DNA of 64,000 nucleotides from Bryoerythrophyllum caledonicum (Eukaryota; Streptophyta; Bryopsida; Pottiales; Pottiaceae). The notes under the pieces were generated by a model. The model was not told the DNA's origin, did not search any database, and saw only the letters and a program-made list of their open reading frames with translations. Location: positions 44,545,527 to 44,609,526 of the forward strand of contig OZ020514.1 in assembly GCA_963971425.1 (NCBI GenBank). The letters run 5' to 3'. Positions 21,350-32,855 of this stretch are shown here, piece after piece. Numbering within the stretch: position 1 is the first letter of the stretch; each line of letters opens with the position of its first letter. Made by a program: the position numbers and the translations under genes.

Positions 21350-22913
21350 CTTTTCAATTATCGTTTGTCTCTCTGGAATGTCATTGACCCTGTGGACATG
21401 AGTTGAACAATTGGCTGACTGCATTTACATATTTGAATCTCTTCATGTCAACTTCCACTCGGTGCACGAAATTTCGTCGAGTTCATTGTATCGTGGTTCC
21501 CCAAATTACTTATGCAGTTGTTTTTTTCTACAGCCAAAACTATATCAAGAAACAAGATATGAACCTTGATTGATGATGAGTGAAGCTTGACCTTGCAATC
21601 ACAGTGGGGTGAAGAAGTTTGATTATCAACACAATGAATATAAACCCCTTGCTTATTTCCTAGAGGAAAATGTCTTCAAGTGGGGCTTAGCTTGGTAGAA
21701 GGACTGCAAAAAGGATTTGGTCCGAATTGCTTTTGTTATCGCGATACAAAGCGAGGACCCTGGCAATCCATTTGTGCTATTGACGAAGCACCTTGAGGTG
21801 CTGGATTCAAAGCGACTTGAGGAGTCTGACTTGATTCTTCTTCTCATCAACAAGTTTCTGCTCAGAACTGGATGTTGTAGGCTCTATGGCCTTGTTATAC
21901 CATCTTCTATTTTGAGCCCCAAGCACCGCTCGACTCTTCTGGACTTTGGCTTCCAAGTCTTGCGTATGGGACCAGATCCTCGCATCGTTGCTTCAAATTG
22001 CGCCAAACTCCGGGCCCAGCGGGACAGTTCCAACTCAAACCAGAGGAAGAACAATCCTCCAACACCTACAAAGACACGGAAAAGGCCATCGATAACGGCT
22101 ACTGCTAGTGAGGGCAAGCCTTCAAAGAAGAAGCCTCAGAGGAAGAAGTCGGATCCGAAGGAGGATGGCATGACATTGGCAAAGGTTGTGGCCTAGTCGC
22201 ACACAACGGTGACAAAGTACTCTCCGAAAGATTTGCAACAAGTGAAGGCGTTATACGAGAAGGCATTCGTGGATCTGCACATCTTTGGTAAGCGCCCAAT
22301 GAAGAAGGCGGATGATAAGACAAATATGACTGTCGACATTGATTGCATGTACAAAGCTCCTGCCGGGAAGGTGGTGTATCGTCTACTCGATCAGCTTTGA
22401 GTTGCTCAACTCGTTGATCAGAAGAGGACCATGCCTTCCTGGCATCATTGCAGCAATTGTACGTGATGCCGATCAGGAGACCTGCTCAAGAGGCGGACGA
22501 CGACGACCTAGCAGATAGGCCCGTAGTGTACTTTGAGCAAAAACCAACGAAGAAAGACATCAACAATCAGACCCACTATAACATCATTGGAGGCCAACAC
22601 TGTGTTGCTACGCACAAGGTTCTCATAACAAGGGAAATCTAAGTCCTAGAGACGCTGAAGATGCGCAAAACTTTGTGGTCACCATTGTGTGGGCGAAATC
22701 ATCAGATTTTGAAAGTCTTGTAAATTATTGGAGAGTACTCAACCGCACCTTGCCGGCAGCCGAACTGAAGGTAATTACCTTACCCAACTAGCAACCGTGC
22801 GAAAGAGCTGGAAAGATGCTGGTTGCCCAAGGTCGTCAGTCCGGGGTAATCCTAATACGCCTGAGTTTAGGGTGAGTCTCGATTGATATTCTTCCAACTC
22901 TCCTCTCTTAGAT

Positions 22914-22936
22914 CAGAACAAAGGATCGTCCGGTTG
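22914..22936. repeat. Locus 2 half-palindrome in an intron
   Basis: The right half, AAAGGATCGTCCGGTTG, is kept inside an intron that starts at the gtgagt near 22872 and ends at ttgcag near 22998. Confidence 0.6.
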
Positions 22937-24272
22937 CTCTGCTTTAATCACAATCATTTTCCTTCAATCTCAATATTGGCAATTTTTATATTGCAGGCAT
23001 CGGTTGAGACACTAGGGGCAATAGTGACTGAGAAAACGAAGCCTGTCAAAGACACGGAAGCATGGGGCCAGCCTAAACTGTTGCTCCTATTCGTTCTCGA
23101 CCACATGTTTGGAAAATGGATAGGAATCTAAGATGCTTGGATTCAAGGCTTGCTTCTGAACTCCTTCGGGATGAAATGCAGCTTCTCTAGCATTAATGAT
23201 GATGACACGGAGGAAGAGGAGGATCTCGGGCTTACGTCGAAGAAGAAGAGGATTCAGGCAAAGCGGTTTCATTCTAGAGCTCTTAAACAGAACGATCTCC
23301 AACCATTGTATGCTATGTGAGATTTGAAGATTAAAGAAGATGGCCCAACTAGTGATTGACCACAAGATCTCGATCAAGTCGACAAAATCAACGAACAAAA
23401 AAGTTGTACTTTCTAGTCTCAAAGATACTTGCGCCGCCAAGAAGAAGATTAGACTCATGATGAACGAGTTCATGTTTTACTTCAAGGATAAGCCGTTGCC
23501 CGCCAAGAAAGTCAAGGAGAACTATGGCGAGGACGAGTATCTTGAGGCTCCCGTGGAGCTCAAGGTATCCGACGCGATTATGCAGACGTGGTATGACAGA
23601 CTTGTTGTTTCCACGTTTTCCAGCCAAAATTGTATTTGGGTGATGAAGTGGAAATCACAAGACCTGGAGAAGATTCTCAAGCACGAGTCTTTCATCTGCT
23701 GGTACATCAAAGGTTTGACGGCCGTGGTTGTTTACAGCTTTGTCAATCGGGAGTCCCGAGGTACCAATTGGAATATCAAGGATCAGGTCAACCGTACTCT
23801 GATAAGGACAAACAGAAATTCAAGAGGCCATTGCTCGTTGGAGGGTGTTCATCACCGATCGAGATGGGATGGTAGAAGTAAAAAATGTTGTGTCAGAGCG
23901 GGCTAAGTCTATTCAACAGCACCAGATGTGGCATTGTACCTCAATATTGTATATTACGTCTGGGACTGATGGCTTCACTAAACCTTTAACTCTTGAATCT
24001 ATCCTACCCTTGAACTTTAACTTCCTCTAGGGTCACGATCCTGATATCAACGCGGAAAACACCTTCCGTAGGTTCTTCGGTAACGAATTGGTTTACCAGT
24101 ACGTGATAGACGTAGTAGAGTTTAAGGATGAAGCACTCAGTGGGCTGAGGATAACCACGGCAGTTACAACATCAAAGCGGTGAACACATTGATTGGCTCG
24201 CTTGGGAAGAACAGCAATGTCATTGTGAACGTTGGCAAGGGTTCTGCTATATCATGGATTGGCTTGGTAAGT

Positions 24273-24292
24273 GACCGAAGGATCCTCCGGTC
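24273..24292. repeat. Locus 2 palindrome abutting a 5' splice site
   Basis: GACCGAAGGATCCTCCGGTC begins immediately after the GTAAGT donor at 24267 in the intron between methyltransferase-like motifs I and II. The corresponding intron of locus 1 also holds that locus's palindrome. Confidence 0.85.
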
Positions 24293-25285
24293 TTACATTC
24301 GGCTACTTATTTAGCATTGCTTTGTTCTGACAGCTTTCTTTGCTCTATAATCGTGATCTCAACCAAAGTGTTGTTACTTTGATTGCAGACTAAGGACGCA
24401 CAAGTCCTTGAGATCGTCTACGACAACCTTGATGAGGCTGCTGCTCATTGCAAAGCTTCTGCTATTTGGGAATCTCGAGTTGTGTTTATCCTGATGGCAC
24501 CTCCTCAAATGACACCAAAGAAGCAAAAGACAAAGCAAAAGACACCGCAAAAGAAAGAGCCAGCCGCAACACGTCGCACGGGTTGTTAGCAGTCTGATGG
24601 CGGGGCTTTAACGCGTGACGACAACTTGCCGTCTAAGCGGAATCTAGATTTTAATGCCCCCCACCAGGTGGAAGACGTGACATGGATTCAAATTCTAATC
24701 ACTTGGATTTAAGTCGGGTGGGGATTTGGATTATAAGAAAACGTCAAAGGGATCTGAACATTCTTATTCTCCACCTTCAGAGAAAGATGTCTCGGGTCAA
24801 GCTAAAGTGCAAGAGATGTACCCCTTGAAGGAACGTCACGCACAAGCGGACGTGGAAGTCGACCTCGCAGAACTTGGAGCCGGAGAATCGTCACACTCGC
24901 AGGATAAAGACGACCTCGTAGATCAGAAGGTGTTGTTGCTCACTCATATTCTTAGGGAAACCCAAAAAAAAGCTTTACAGATGGATCAACACGGAGTATC
25001 TGGCGCTGCCGATCAAAGCACTGTCAATGTATGATGCAATTACTAACTCCGAACTCATGAACTAGCCCTAATCCATAGCTCAAATACTTTCTGTACAATA
25101 TTATATTTTTAATGGATTGTAAATTGCTCCTATCTTTCTTGATCGGGTTTTTCTTTTTCATTCTTGATATTCCTCCTGCTGCAGGCATCTCAGGGTGAAG
25201 ATGGTCGCGGGATGCGTGCATACACATCTTCCTTTCCGGTAACAATCTACAAAAAAAAATTGAAATTTCTCTCTTCCCTTGCATG

Positions 25286-25337
25286 GACTAGGAAAATCCT
25301 CTCGTCCTCCTTGCATGAACTGAGGGATCCTCCAGTC
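25286..25337. repeat. Two decayed locus 2 palindromes, last copies
   Basis: Remnants at 25286-25306 (GACTAGGAAAATCCTCTCGTC) and 25318-25337 (AACTGAGGGATCCTCCAGTC) lie in an intron that starts with gtaaca near 25220 and ends at gatccag near 25422. No clear copies are seen downstream apart from a weak match near 33510. Confidence 0.7.
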
Positions 25338-26299
25338 GCCTTCCCTTCAATTTTCCCAGGTCTGCCATAGAGTCATCACATTTTCAGCCACATAAATAAT
25401 GCTCATTCTCTAACGGATCCAGGTAAATAATTCCTATATGCATCCCGATCCGGAGCAGTTTAGGCTTGATCCTCTCTTTCGTCCACCTACAATGCGGAAT
25501 GCCGGATTCGGGTTTGAAAATCCCGACTGGGACGTCGAACTCACTCACTGTTATCCTTGGTTACAACTTCCTAACGCTGATTACCTTGACCCTTCATTGA
25601 TGCAGTCTCTTTCAAAGGCTGATAAGGGAGGCGGTCGTTTTGGCCGAGGATGACGAGATGCAACAAAATGAAGATTTTGTCCATTCACCGCCATCAACCG
25701 GTGTACCTAGTATACCCACTAGGCCTAGAACTAAGAAATCCCGTAGGATTGTATCAAGGGTTGAATTACCAAACGACGATCAACCTACGCCATTGCAGAT
25801 TGATCCCTCTTCTCTGCCCTCCACTAGCCTGCCAATGGAGGCTCTGCAACAGATTGATGGCACGACGACATTGTCAGCAGCCGCCACACTAGCGAATCTG
25901 CAAACGTTGCAGCCTATTACTGTTCATTCTGAACTTCATGTACGGGGAACAGATTCCACGGGTCCCGGGGGCACAAAAGAGCCTTTGTTGCAAGGCATTT
26001 TCAAGGACGCCAATGCCGATCTAATGCCATTTAGCCCTCTTAGGAAAGTGCCGAGGTTTTTTGTTATTGATGTTCGCGAAAAGGGTGAATCATCAAGTCC
26101 TCGTATTGGTCCGGCAGCTTCTTGACAATGTCAGTTCGACTTCACTTCTTTCTCCATCATTGTCCACTTTGTTACTAACCCTAAACCCCCAAAATTAGAC
26201 AAAGTAGAATGTACATATGGAAGGAAAATGAAACTGCAAATTTTTTCTTATAAGAAAAATTAAGAACTTGGATTTAGAAAGAAAGTGAGAAAAGAAAGG

Positions 26300-26754
26300 A
26301 ATTTTGGAATGTGCAACATCACTTCATTTTCAAGAAGTTGGAGAGTGGCAAGATGAGCTTGAAGTACTGTCCAACGGAAGACATGGTGGCGGATATGTTG
26401 AGGAAAGCACTTGCAAAAGAGCGACATCAAAGGTTTGCAAAGGGGATGAAATTACGAGAAGGTAACTACCTGCAAAGTGGGAGTGTTAGAGATTAGAATT
26501 GCTTGTTGTTATTATGATATCGTGAATAGTTGAGGGAGATTTAGAAGGGAAAGTAAAGAGGAGAAATTGGAGAGAGGTGAAACGAACTTAAAGTAGTCCC
26601 ATATGTATTGGAAAAGGTTGTTATCAATTGGTACTATAAGTGAAGGCCTTCGAAAGTAGGCCATATCTCACTCCAAGCATTGTTTGTGATACCTTGTATG
26701 TTTCATTTGCTTGTGCAATCATTTCTCTACTACTTTCAAACCTCAATAATAACA
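26300..26754 (+). mobile_element. Ty1/copia fossil: end of pol plus one LTR
   Basis: The frame 26311-26496 contains LKYCPTEDMVADMLRKALAK, the characteristic end of copia RNase H. It runs into a purine-rich stretch and then TGTTAGAGAT at about 26484, the usual start of a copia LTR, ending with ...AATAACA at 26754 (about 270 bp). The rest of the element is absent, so this is a truncated, old copy. Confidence 0.7.
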
Positions 26755-26798
26755 CAATAATAAACAAGGGATATCACAATAATAAACAAGGGATATCA
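26755..26798. repeat. 22-bp tandem duplication
   Basis: Two identical copies of a 22-base unit beginning CAATAATAAACAAGGG (26755-26776 and 26777-26798), directly against the LTR end. Confidence 0.9.
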
Positions 26799-27316
26799 CA
26801 ATGAAAGCACCTACATAAATATCACAGATCCAAATTGGAGTTTGATGTGGCTTGACTTGAGCTAATTTAGACAATACAAAGAAATAAATGAAACAAAAAC
26901 CTAAATTAAAGAATTTAGAAGAGCAAAAGGGGACCAAAACAAAATCCAAACACAAGTAATTAGAACAAGGAAGGAGACAAGAAAGAGGAAGAAGATTGTA
27001 TTAACTTGACTAGAGTAAACAAACATAGAAAAAAGACCTAGGAAATAATTTACAAATGTTTGTAGACAAGAGTTTTTACAGCAACAAAATGCACTATAGA
27101 TAATATATCTATTTATTACTCTTCATGAAGAGGTCTTTCTGACGATTACTCTAGAGCTGCTCACTAGGGACAAAAGAAAGCAGCCGCACATGGCACGGAT
27201 CTAGAGGCCCGTCAGGTTCAGTGAGACTGTGGTGGGACATATCTGACGGGGAACAAATCTGCAACCTGTCGGTGCACATGCCATAGTCTGGTTATGAAAT
27301 TTTCCCTTCACCCCGA
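26799..27316. other. No gene seen
   Basis: AT-rich to 27,130, then a moderate-GC stretch (27,130-27,300) with no recognisable coding or RNA signal. Confidence 0.5.
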
Positions 27317-27320
27317 TTAA

Positions 27321-28160
27321 CCCCTAAAGTCGAAATCGACCAGAATGTGGTCGATCTGACTCTGGTCAGGCTCTCAGTTACTAAATTTAGATCGTATGAA
27401 GTTATTACCGTTGCAGATTGTAGAGTTTTCCCAGACCTTTAAAATGACACTATTCATGCTTCAAAATTCCTCATACTTTAGGAGATATTCACGGTCAAAG
27501 TTTGAAAACACTGTTAGGGCATGCTGAAATCTGCCCAGAACTGCGGTATATGCTCAATTATTCTCAAAATCTGCCCAAAATCAATTAGATCGCAGTAACT
27601 TCAAAAATTCACCAAAAATTGAGATTTTATTTTTTTTCGAATTTTGTTTTTTTACATGTAAAAGAGGTAGTAAAGCATGATCTCACCGTTTGGATTTTCA
27701 ATCCAATAATTTTTTACATGCCTTTTTAATTGTTGAAAATGGGCATTTGTATTTGTATTTCAGCATACCTCCATGTGAAAAATTAAGCATTTCTTTAGGT
27801 TTTATAGGTCCTATGAGGGTAAAAAATATATGGACATATTCCTTACTCACATAGGAACAAGAATTTGAAGAGCCTCATGTCAAATTTCCTTTCAAAATTG
27901 GTTTTTTTGGCCCCCAAAACATTAGTTTTCCATTCTACAGCAAGGAAAAAATCTTTTTTTTCAACTTTGAACATTATGATCTCCCAAATGGAGAGGAATT
28001 TGAATCTAAGATTTGGTATGCGTGTACATGTACAAGTTAGGTACTAGATCTTACGGTTACATACTCGAAAATTTGTCAAAAGTTAAAAATTTTCACCTTG
28101 CATTGAAAGAGGGCAGTTTTGAGGGTTTTTGGCAGTTTTGAGGGCTTTCGACTTTAGGGG
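27321..28160. mobile_element. TTAA-flanked non-autonomous element (piggyBac-like MITE)
   Basis: The ends are inverted repeats CCCCTAAAGTCGAAA (27321-27335) and its reverse complement ending at 28160. They are flanked on both sides by TTAA (27317-27320 and 28161-28164). A TTAA target duplication with termini starting CCC is the signature of piggyBac-type elements, which are rare in plants. The 840-bp interior is AT-rich and has no transposase. The family call rests on termini and target site only; TTAA also occurs by chance in AT-rich DNA. Confidence 0.6.
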
Positions 28161-28863
28161 TTAACCCTCCTCCCCCAGATTCATTCGCCCCAGCTTAGTG
28201 ACCTCCACCCTGTTGGTTCTAGTGGTAGTTAGGGTTTCTTTTGCAATCTTTTTAAAAAATATGAATATTCTTTCTCTTTAACTCTATATTTTCAAAAACA
28301 AATCAATTACAAGAACTCACATAGGGTGTCAAACAAGCATTTTTTTAGCTCGTCCCCTCCTCATCAAATATTTAATCCCAAATATTCTCTTTTGCAAGGC
28401 ATCTCGTGTAAATTTAATCTTCTGTGAGATAATTTATTTATTGTTATAAATTGTATTTTTTCATTGTTTCTGCACTTATAATAGTTATTAAAGGAACATA
28501 AGATTTTATTGGTGTTTCTATCATATTTCTTCAGGGTTGTGTTGTTGTTTTTATTTTGTAGGCAACTCTAAGCAACAATGGACAATATTCAGGACAATAT
28601 AGATCATTTTTTGTAGTTGCTTTTGTTAATCACATTATACAAATCCACAATGCCTTGTCATCCTCCAATGCTACTCCCTAATGTTAGAAGTCTAAAATCA
28701 TGGGCAACGTTGTCTCTCAAGAATACGACTTCCTTCCATTAACTTTCTATGATTCCATTATTAGCAAATAGGAAGACTTATCCTCCACCGATGTTTTGGG
28801 TGGAGCCTTGACAACACTCATTGGAAATTTGTAGAACCTATTATTTGGAGAGCGTCTGAAGAA

Positions 28864-29903
28864 ATGGAGCACAATAAATGCTTGTGTTTTTATAGAATGA
28901 GCCCTGCCACATCTTGTGAATTGGTTGAGAAATTAGCACCCTATGTGCAGTCCGATTTCATAGACCTTTCTAGGCCTCAGTTGGAGATGATGAAGATTGT
29001 CGCTATAGTACTCTACAGGTTTGCCCATGATTACTCCAGTCAACATATCCCTTATCGCTTCTATATCAGAGCCTCCACACTACGCAAGTATGTAGACATT
29101 GTTTCAAACATTCTTTGTGATAAGAACAATTGTGTCATAGGTTCATAAGCATATCCACTAGAGCACAATTGCAAATGATTATTGATGATTTTGACGCTAT
29201 CACAGGGTCACTTAACATCTGCAATGCGATTGATGGTACACACATTCCTCTTGCTACAAAACCAGATCGGTGAGCCACTCTTGTACCCAAGTGACTTCTA
29301 CAACATGAAGAAATTTGACTCCATTGTTCTACAAGCTGTTTGCAATGCCAACATGATTTTTTGGAATGTGCGCGCAGGTCAGCCGGGTGGTGTTCATGAC
29401 GGACGCCAGTTTCAAGTGTCCAGCTTATATAAAGGCTTAAGAAGCTTTACTATCTTGTAGTCGCATGTTGTGGATGTTGGAGGGAAGTTCTGTACACCAT
29501 GTTTGATTGGTGATTCCGTTTATTCAATATGCGCGTATTTGCAAAAGAATCGGAAGTCACTCAAAAATGAAGACAATAAGAGATTTATAGTACAATGAAT
29601 TAAGGGAGGGTTGCCATTGAAAATGCTTTTGGATCCGTCAAGAATCGATGGCAAATTCTTAAGAACTTCAACTTCAGAGTTGATAAATTAGCTAGTATCA
29701 TCGTAGCATGTTGTTGGTTGCTTAATTTGTGTCATAAATGGAACTTGCTGGAACCTGGAGGTATAATTGGACGATATCAAGATCCCTTGAGAGGTTTTGG
29801 AAATGTTAGACTACCACTTTATTGTGAGGTAGAGAGAACAAAAGAAGGAGAGAAAGCATTGAGAGACAAGTTGTTCAAATTGTGGATACTACAAAATCCT
29901 TAG
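28864..29903 (+). pseudogene. PIF/Harbinger transposase (DDE_Tnp_4), decayed
   Basis: The pieces lie in order on +: an N-terminal helical part (28864-29145, EMMKIVAIVLYRFAHDYSSQ); CNAIDGTHIPLATKP near 29220, the first catalytic Asp; FDSIVLQAVCNANMIFWNVR and PGGVHDGRQF (29320-29410), the second Asp; GDSVY near 29510; and GRVAIENAFGSVKNRWQI near 29605, the catalytic Glu, continuing to a stop at 29903. The order and motifs are those of plant ALP1/Harbinger transposases, which are normally about 400 residues in one frame. Here they are spread over several frames with stops. Weak coding sequence may extend upstream to about 28716. A Myb-like ORF follows, as in complete PIF/Harbinger elements. I found no terminal repeats. 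Confidence 0.75.
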
Positions 29904-30255
29904 TTATTTTTGAGAAATCATTGCCAAAAAATGTAATTCAATTCTTAAAATTGAATCACTCTTTTTAATTATATCCTCTCAATTTTCAACTATTATTTTA
30001 CTTTAGCTCTTTTACTTTGAATATTTTACTTGTAATCTTTCACTTGGAATCTTTTACTTTAACTCTTTTACTTTCATAATTCATTTTATAAAGTATAGGT
30101 ATTTTTACTATATATATGGGGATATGTCTTTCTTTTTTTACGTTATTTCTTCGAATATATTTGCTCATATCTCCGTTCTTTTGGCTTGTTGTTCTTCTCT
30201 TATTTTTATTCTACACTTCGTAAGTGTTTAGGATTTTTTTGTTGGTGTTGCTATC

Positions 30256-30900
30256 ATGGCCGAAGAGGAGCCTTCACAAAACCTGAACCTAGAGAAGGGT
30301 AAGGGTATATTAAAGGAAGGCCCCAAGGCGTGGTCACATCGTCAAATATTATATCTTTCTCTGTATGCTGAAAGGTACAGGGAGTCCCACGATAAACTTT
30401 TTATAGAAGCCCACTGGAAAGAGTATAGAGAAGATAAACGCAGAATACCCTGATGAGGTTCAACCTACACTTAGCCAGTGGCGTTAGAAGTTCAAGACCT
30501 TGAAGTCAGACTACATCAAACAAAAGGACAAACAACAACAAAGTGGAAATATTATGAGATGTTTGACAATTTGTTCAGTGGGAGTGCCAAAGCGCAAGGT
30601 AAAGGTTAATTTCTATTGATTCACACTGCACTCTTCCGAATATATTGTCATGTGCAAAATTTTGGACTAATTCCGAGTTTCGCATGACCTCGATTGTTGT
30701 ATAGGGGTACCACATGGTATTGTTCAAAGCACACTCCGTGAGCAGCAAGAACCAGTCGACATCAGCGATGACGATGAAAATCCCGCACCAATTGCGACAC
30801 CGTCAACACCTGCGACATTTGCACCTGATACTTTTGGCGCCCAGGCTCTCCTCGTTCACAAGCGGCGCAAGTCCCGCATACTTCAGGACAAGTAAATTGG
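30256..30900 (+). pseudogene. Myb/trihelix-like accessory protein of PIF/Harbinger, decayed
   Basis: It starts MAEEEPSQNLNLEKGKG and continues with KAWSHRQILYLSLYAERYRE and AHWKEYRED, then, after a frame change, PTLSQWR and KFKTLKSDYIKQK. This is the Myb/SANT-like (trihelix) helix pattern of the second Harbinger protein, which binds DNA and carries the transposase into the nucleus. A Ser/Pro/Thr-rich segment follows. It lies about 350 bases downstream of the transposase in the same orientation, the usual two-gene plan. Stops and frame changes show it is dead. Confidence 0.6.
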
Positions 30901-31775
30901 AGCGCCGAAAAGCGTAGGAGACTTAGTTCCGCAAGTGATCAAGCGATTGCATCCACCATGAACCAATTAACCGCCGGCACTTTCCAATTTCAACAAAAAA
31001 TTATAGAGGCCGATGTATGCGCGAGAGCCAAAAATATACAACTACTAACAAGCTTGCAGTAGGAGCAGTTGCGCGTCTCAAGGAAGATCTAGCAGGAGAA
31101 GAGTGCGCATGTTAATAATCTAGTTAATGTTAATACTAACACAATGTTGAGAAGGGTTTCAATACCACAACAACCACCCGTACCACCTCGATCTCTGTCC
31201 CCATCCCCATCAAAATAGCAAGTGCACAAGATCCTAAATCAACGTCTAGGTTGCGTTCTGGTGAGAATCCATCAACAATAGTTGTTCATGTTCAGGTTCA
31301 TGTTCATGTTTGCATGACGTACATTACAATTTCCAATTGCTATAGCTCTTGAGCAAAACAATTTTGGTCTACTTATTTTGTTCACAATTTGGTCACCACC
31401 GAGCTTCATCCTGAACTTTTTATTATATTGAGATATATAAAGTGAGTAATTAATTTTTAAAAATAAATTAATTGCCTCTTTTTAATTAATCAATGAAAAC
31501 TATACATCAATTTTAATTAGTGACTTTTTAATAATTGAAATTTAAAAAATATTAATCCATTCACTAAATATTTTTCATTAAATTAATATGTGAATGAGTA
31601 AATATGGTCAATTATTTGGTGTAGAATTTCATTAAGTATTCCAAGAGGAATAGCTATGAAGATGTAAGCGACGGCAGAGTAAAACAGAGTAGGTCGAAAA
31701 ATAAAAATACACAAAAGTGAGAAGTTTACCTTGGTCGGAGGCCCAGGCTAGGATTTCCTCTCAGTAAGCAGATGC
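30901..31775. other. No gene seen
   Basis: Probably the 3' part of the Harbinger locus, then AT-rich DNA (31,430-31,620). No inverted repeats pairing with the 28,200-28,700 region were found. Confidence 0.45.
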
Positions 31776-32680
31776 ACATGACGACCATATGGGGCTTCAT
31801 CTCCCAAATATGGTCCCTAAAAGTCCGGGATGGGCTCCTCATGCCCACACCAGTTTCACAGAATAATTCGATGTGGTTCTAAACCAAACCATTTGGTTAT
31901 CCTCTTCTGATTTACCATTTTAACCATGTTATTACCACAACGTTTCCATTGCGTTCCCGATGAGTTCCCATTATGATAACCAAGTTCCTCACCATGTTCC
32001 CAAATGTGTTCCCCATGTTCCCAAAGAGTTCCCAATGCGTTTATACCTGGGAACCAATTTACAAATTAAAAATTATATCCAAATTTACCATTTGTTTAGT
32101 GGGGCCCGACTAATAATCGTTGGGGTCCATGTGCGTCATCCACACACATGTGCATCTGCTTAGTTTGGTTGGCTCGCCCCATCTGGTCAGCCACACCCAT
32201 CCCGGGAAACCCGGAGCCAGAGCGGTATGGCTGCCATGTGCTGCTTAGAAGGCCGATTCACATGACGAGCAAATGGGGCTTCATCTCCCAGATATGGTCC
32301 CCAAAGTTTGGGTTTGGCTTCTCATGCCCACATGAGTTTCACGATAAAATCCGATGTGGTTCCAAACCAAACCATTTGGTTATCTTCTTCTGCTTTACCT
32401 TTTTAACCATATTATTACCACAATGTTCCCAATGTGTTCCCAATGCGTTCCCATGTTGTTCCTCAAAGTTCCCACGGTGTTCCCCAATGTGTTCCGACCG
32501 TTTCCAATGCGTTCTCCATGTTCCCAAAGAGTTCCCAATGCGTTTACACCTGGGAACCTATTTACATATTTAAAATTTATCCAAATTTACCATTTGTTTA
32601 GTAGGGCCACCACCAATCGTTGGGGCTCCCAGCGGAGGCTCATCCGCACACATGTGCGCCTGCCTAGAGTTTGAACGACT
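31776..32680. repeat. Tandem duplication, period about 483 bp, with GTTCCCA microrepeats
   Basis: The segment from 31776 (cacatgacgaccatatgggg) recurs at 32259 (cacatgacgagcaaatgggg). Both copies run in step through an aaaccaaaccatttggttat box, a stretch of gttccca(a/t)(t/g)g microrepeats, tacacctgggaacc and caaatttaccatttgttta, down to the (c/g)atccacacacatgtgc region. The second copy is longer because the gttccca microrepeat has expanded. No coding capacity is convincing. Confidence 0.85.
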
Positions 32681-32855
32681 GGCTCCATAGACGGGCTGAT
32701 AGGCATCGATCGGGCCATCTTCAATACGGCACTGTAGGTTGTGATGATGAACTTCAAAGTAGGCAGCGGTGGAGACCGTGGCAAGCAAAGACGGACGCTC
32801 CATCGATGCAGCACTCACAAACGGTATTGCGACGACCTGGTCCCCAAACTTGCAT

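Larger units (their letters stand above)
20386..26125 (+). pseudogene. ParB-like and methyltransferase-like gene, copy 2, decayed
   Basis: The proposed start is MAGASSGAIVQVPEFL at 20386. Intron 1 ends at the acceptor (tttctacag) before 21547. A long exon follows with VLDSKRLEESDLILLLINKF, parallel to VMDSMEDLEDDDFIRHLLK in copy 1. It then has a Lys/Arg-rich linker (KPSKKKPQRKKS) and THYNIIGGQHCVATHKVL, a ParB-like GGQH segment. Further exons contain NVIVNVGKGSAISWIGL, matching methyltransferase motif I. After intron 24267-24388 comes KDAQVLEIVYDNLDEAAAHC, matching motif II. A basic and Gln-rich tail (24500-26125) spans at least two more introns. In-frame stops of all three kinds occur. Homology to the gene at 956-5382 is supported by order, motifs and a shared intron position. 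No NIF-like modules follow here. Substrate and activity are unknown. Confidence 0.5.

Noticed and set aside
22748-22764. Possible locus 1 palindrome inside locus 2 (ccggcagccgaac)
   Set aside because: Only half of the inverted repeat is present; compatible with chance.
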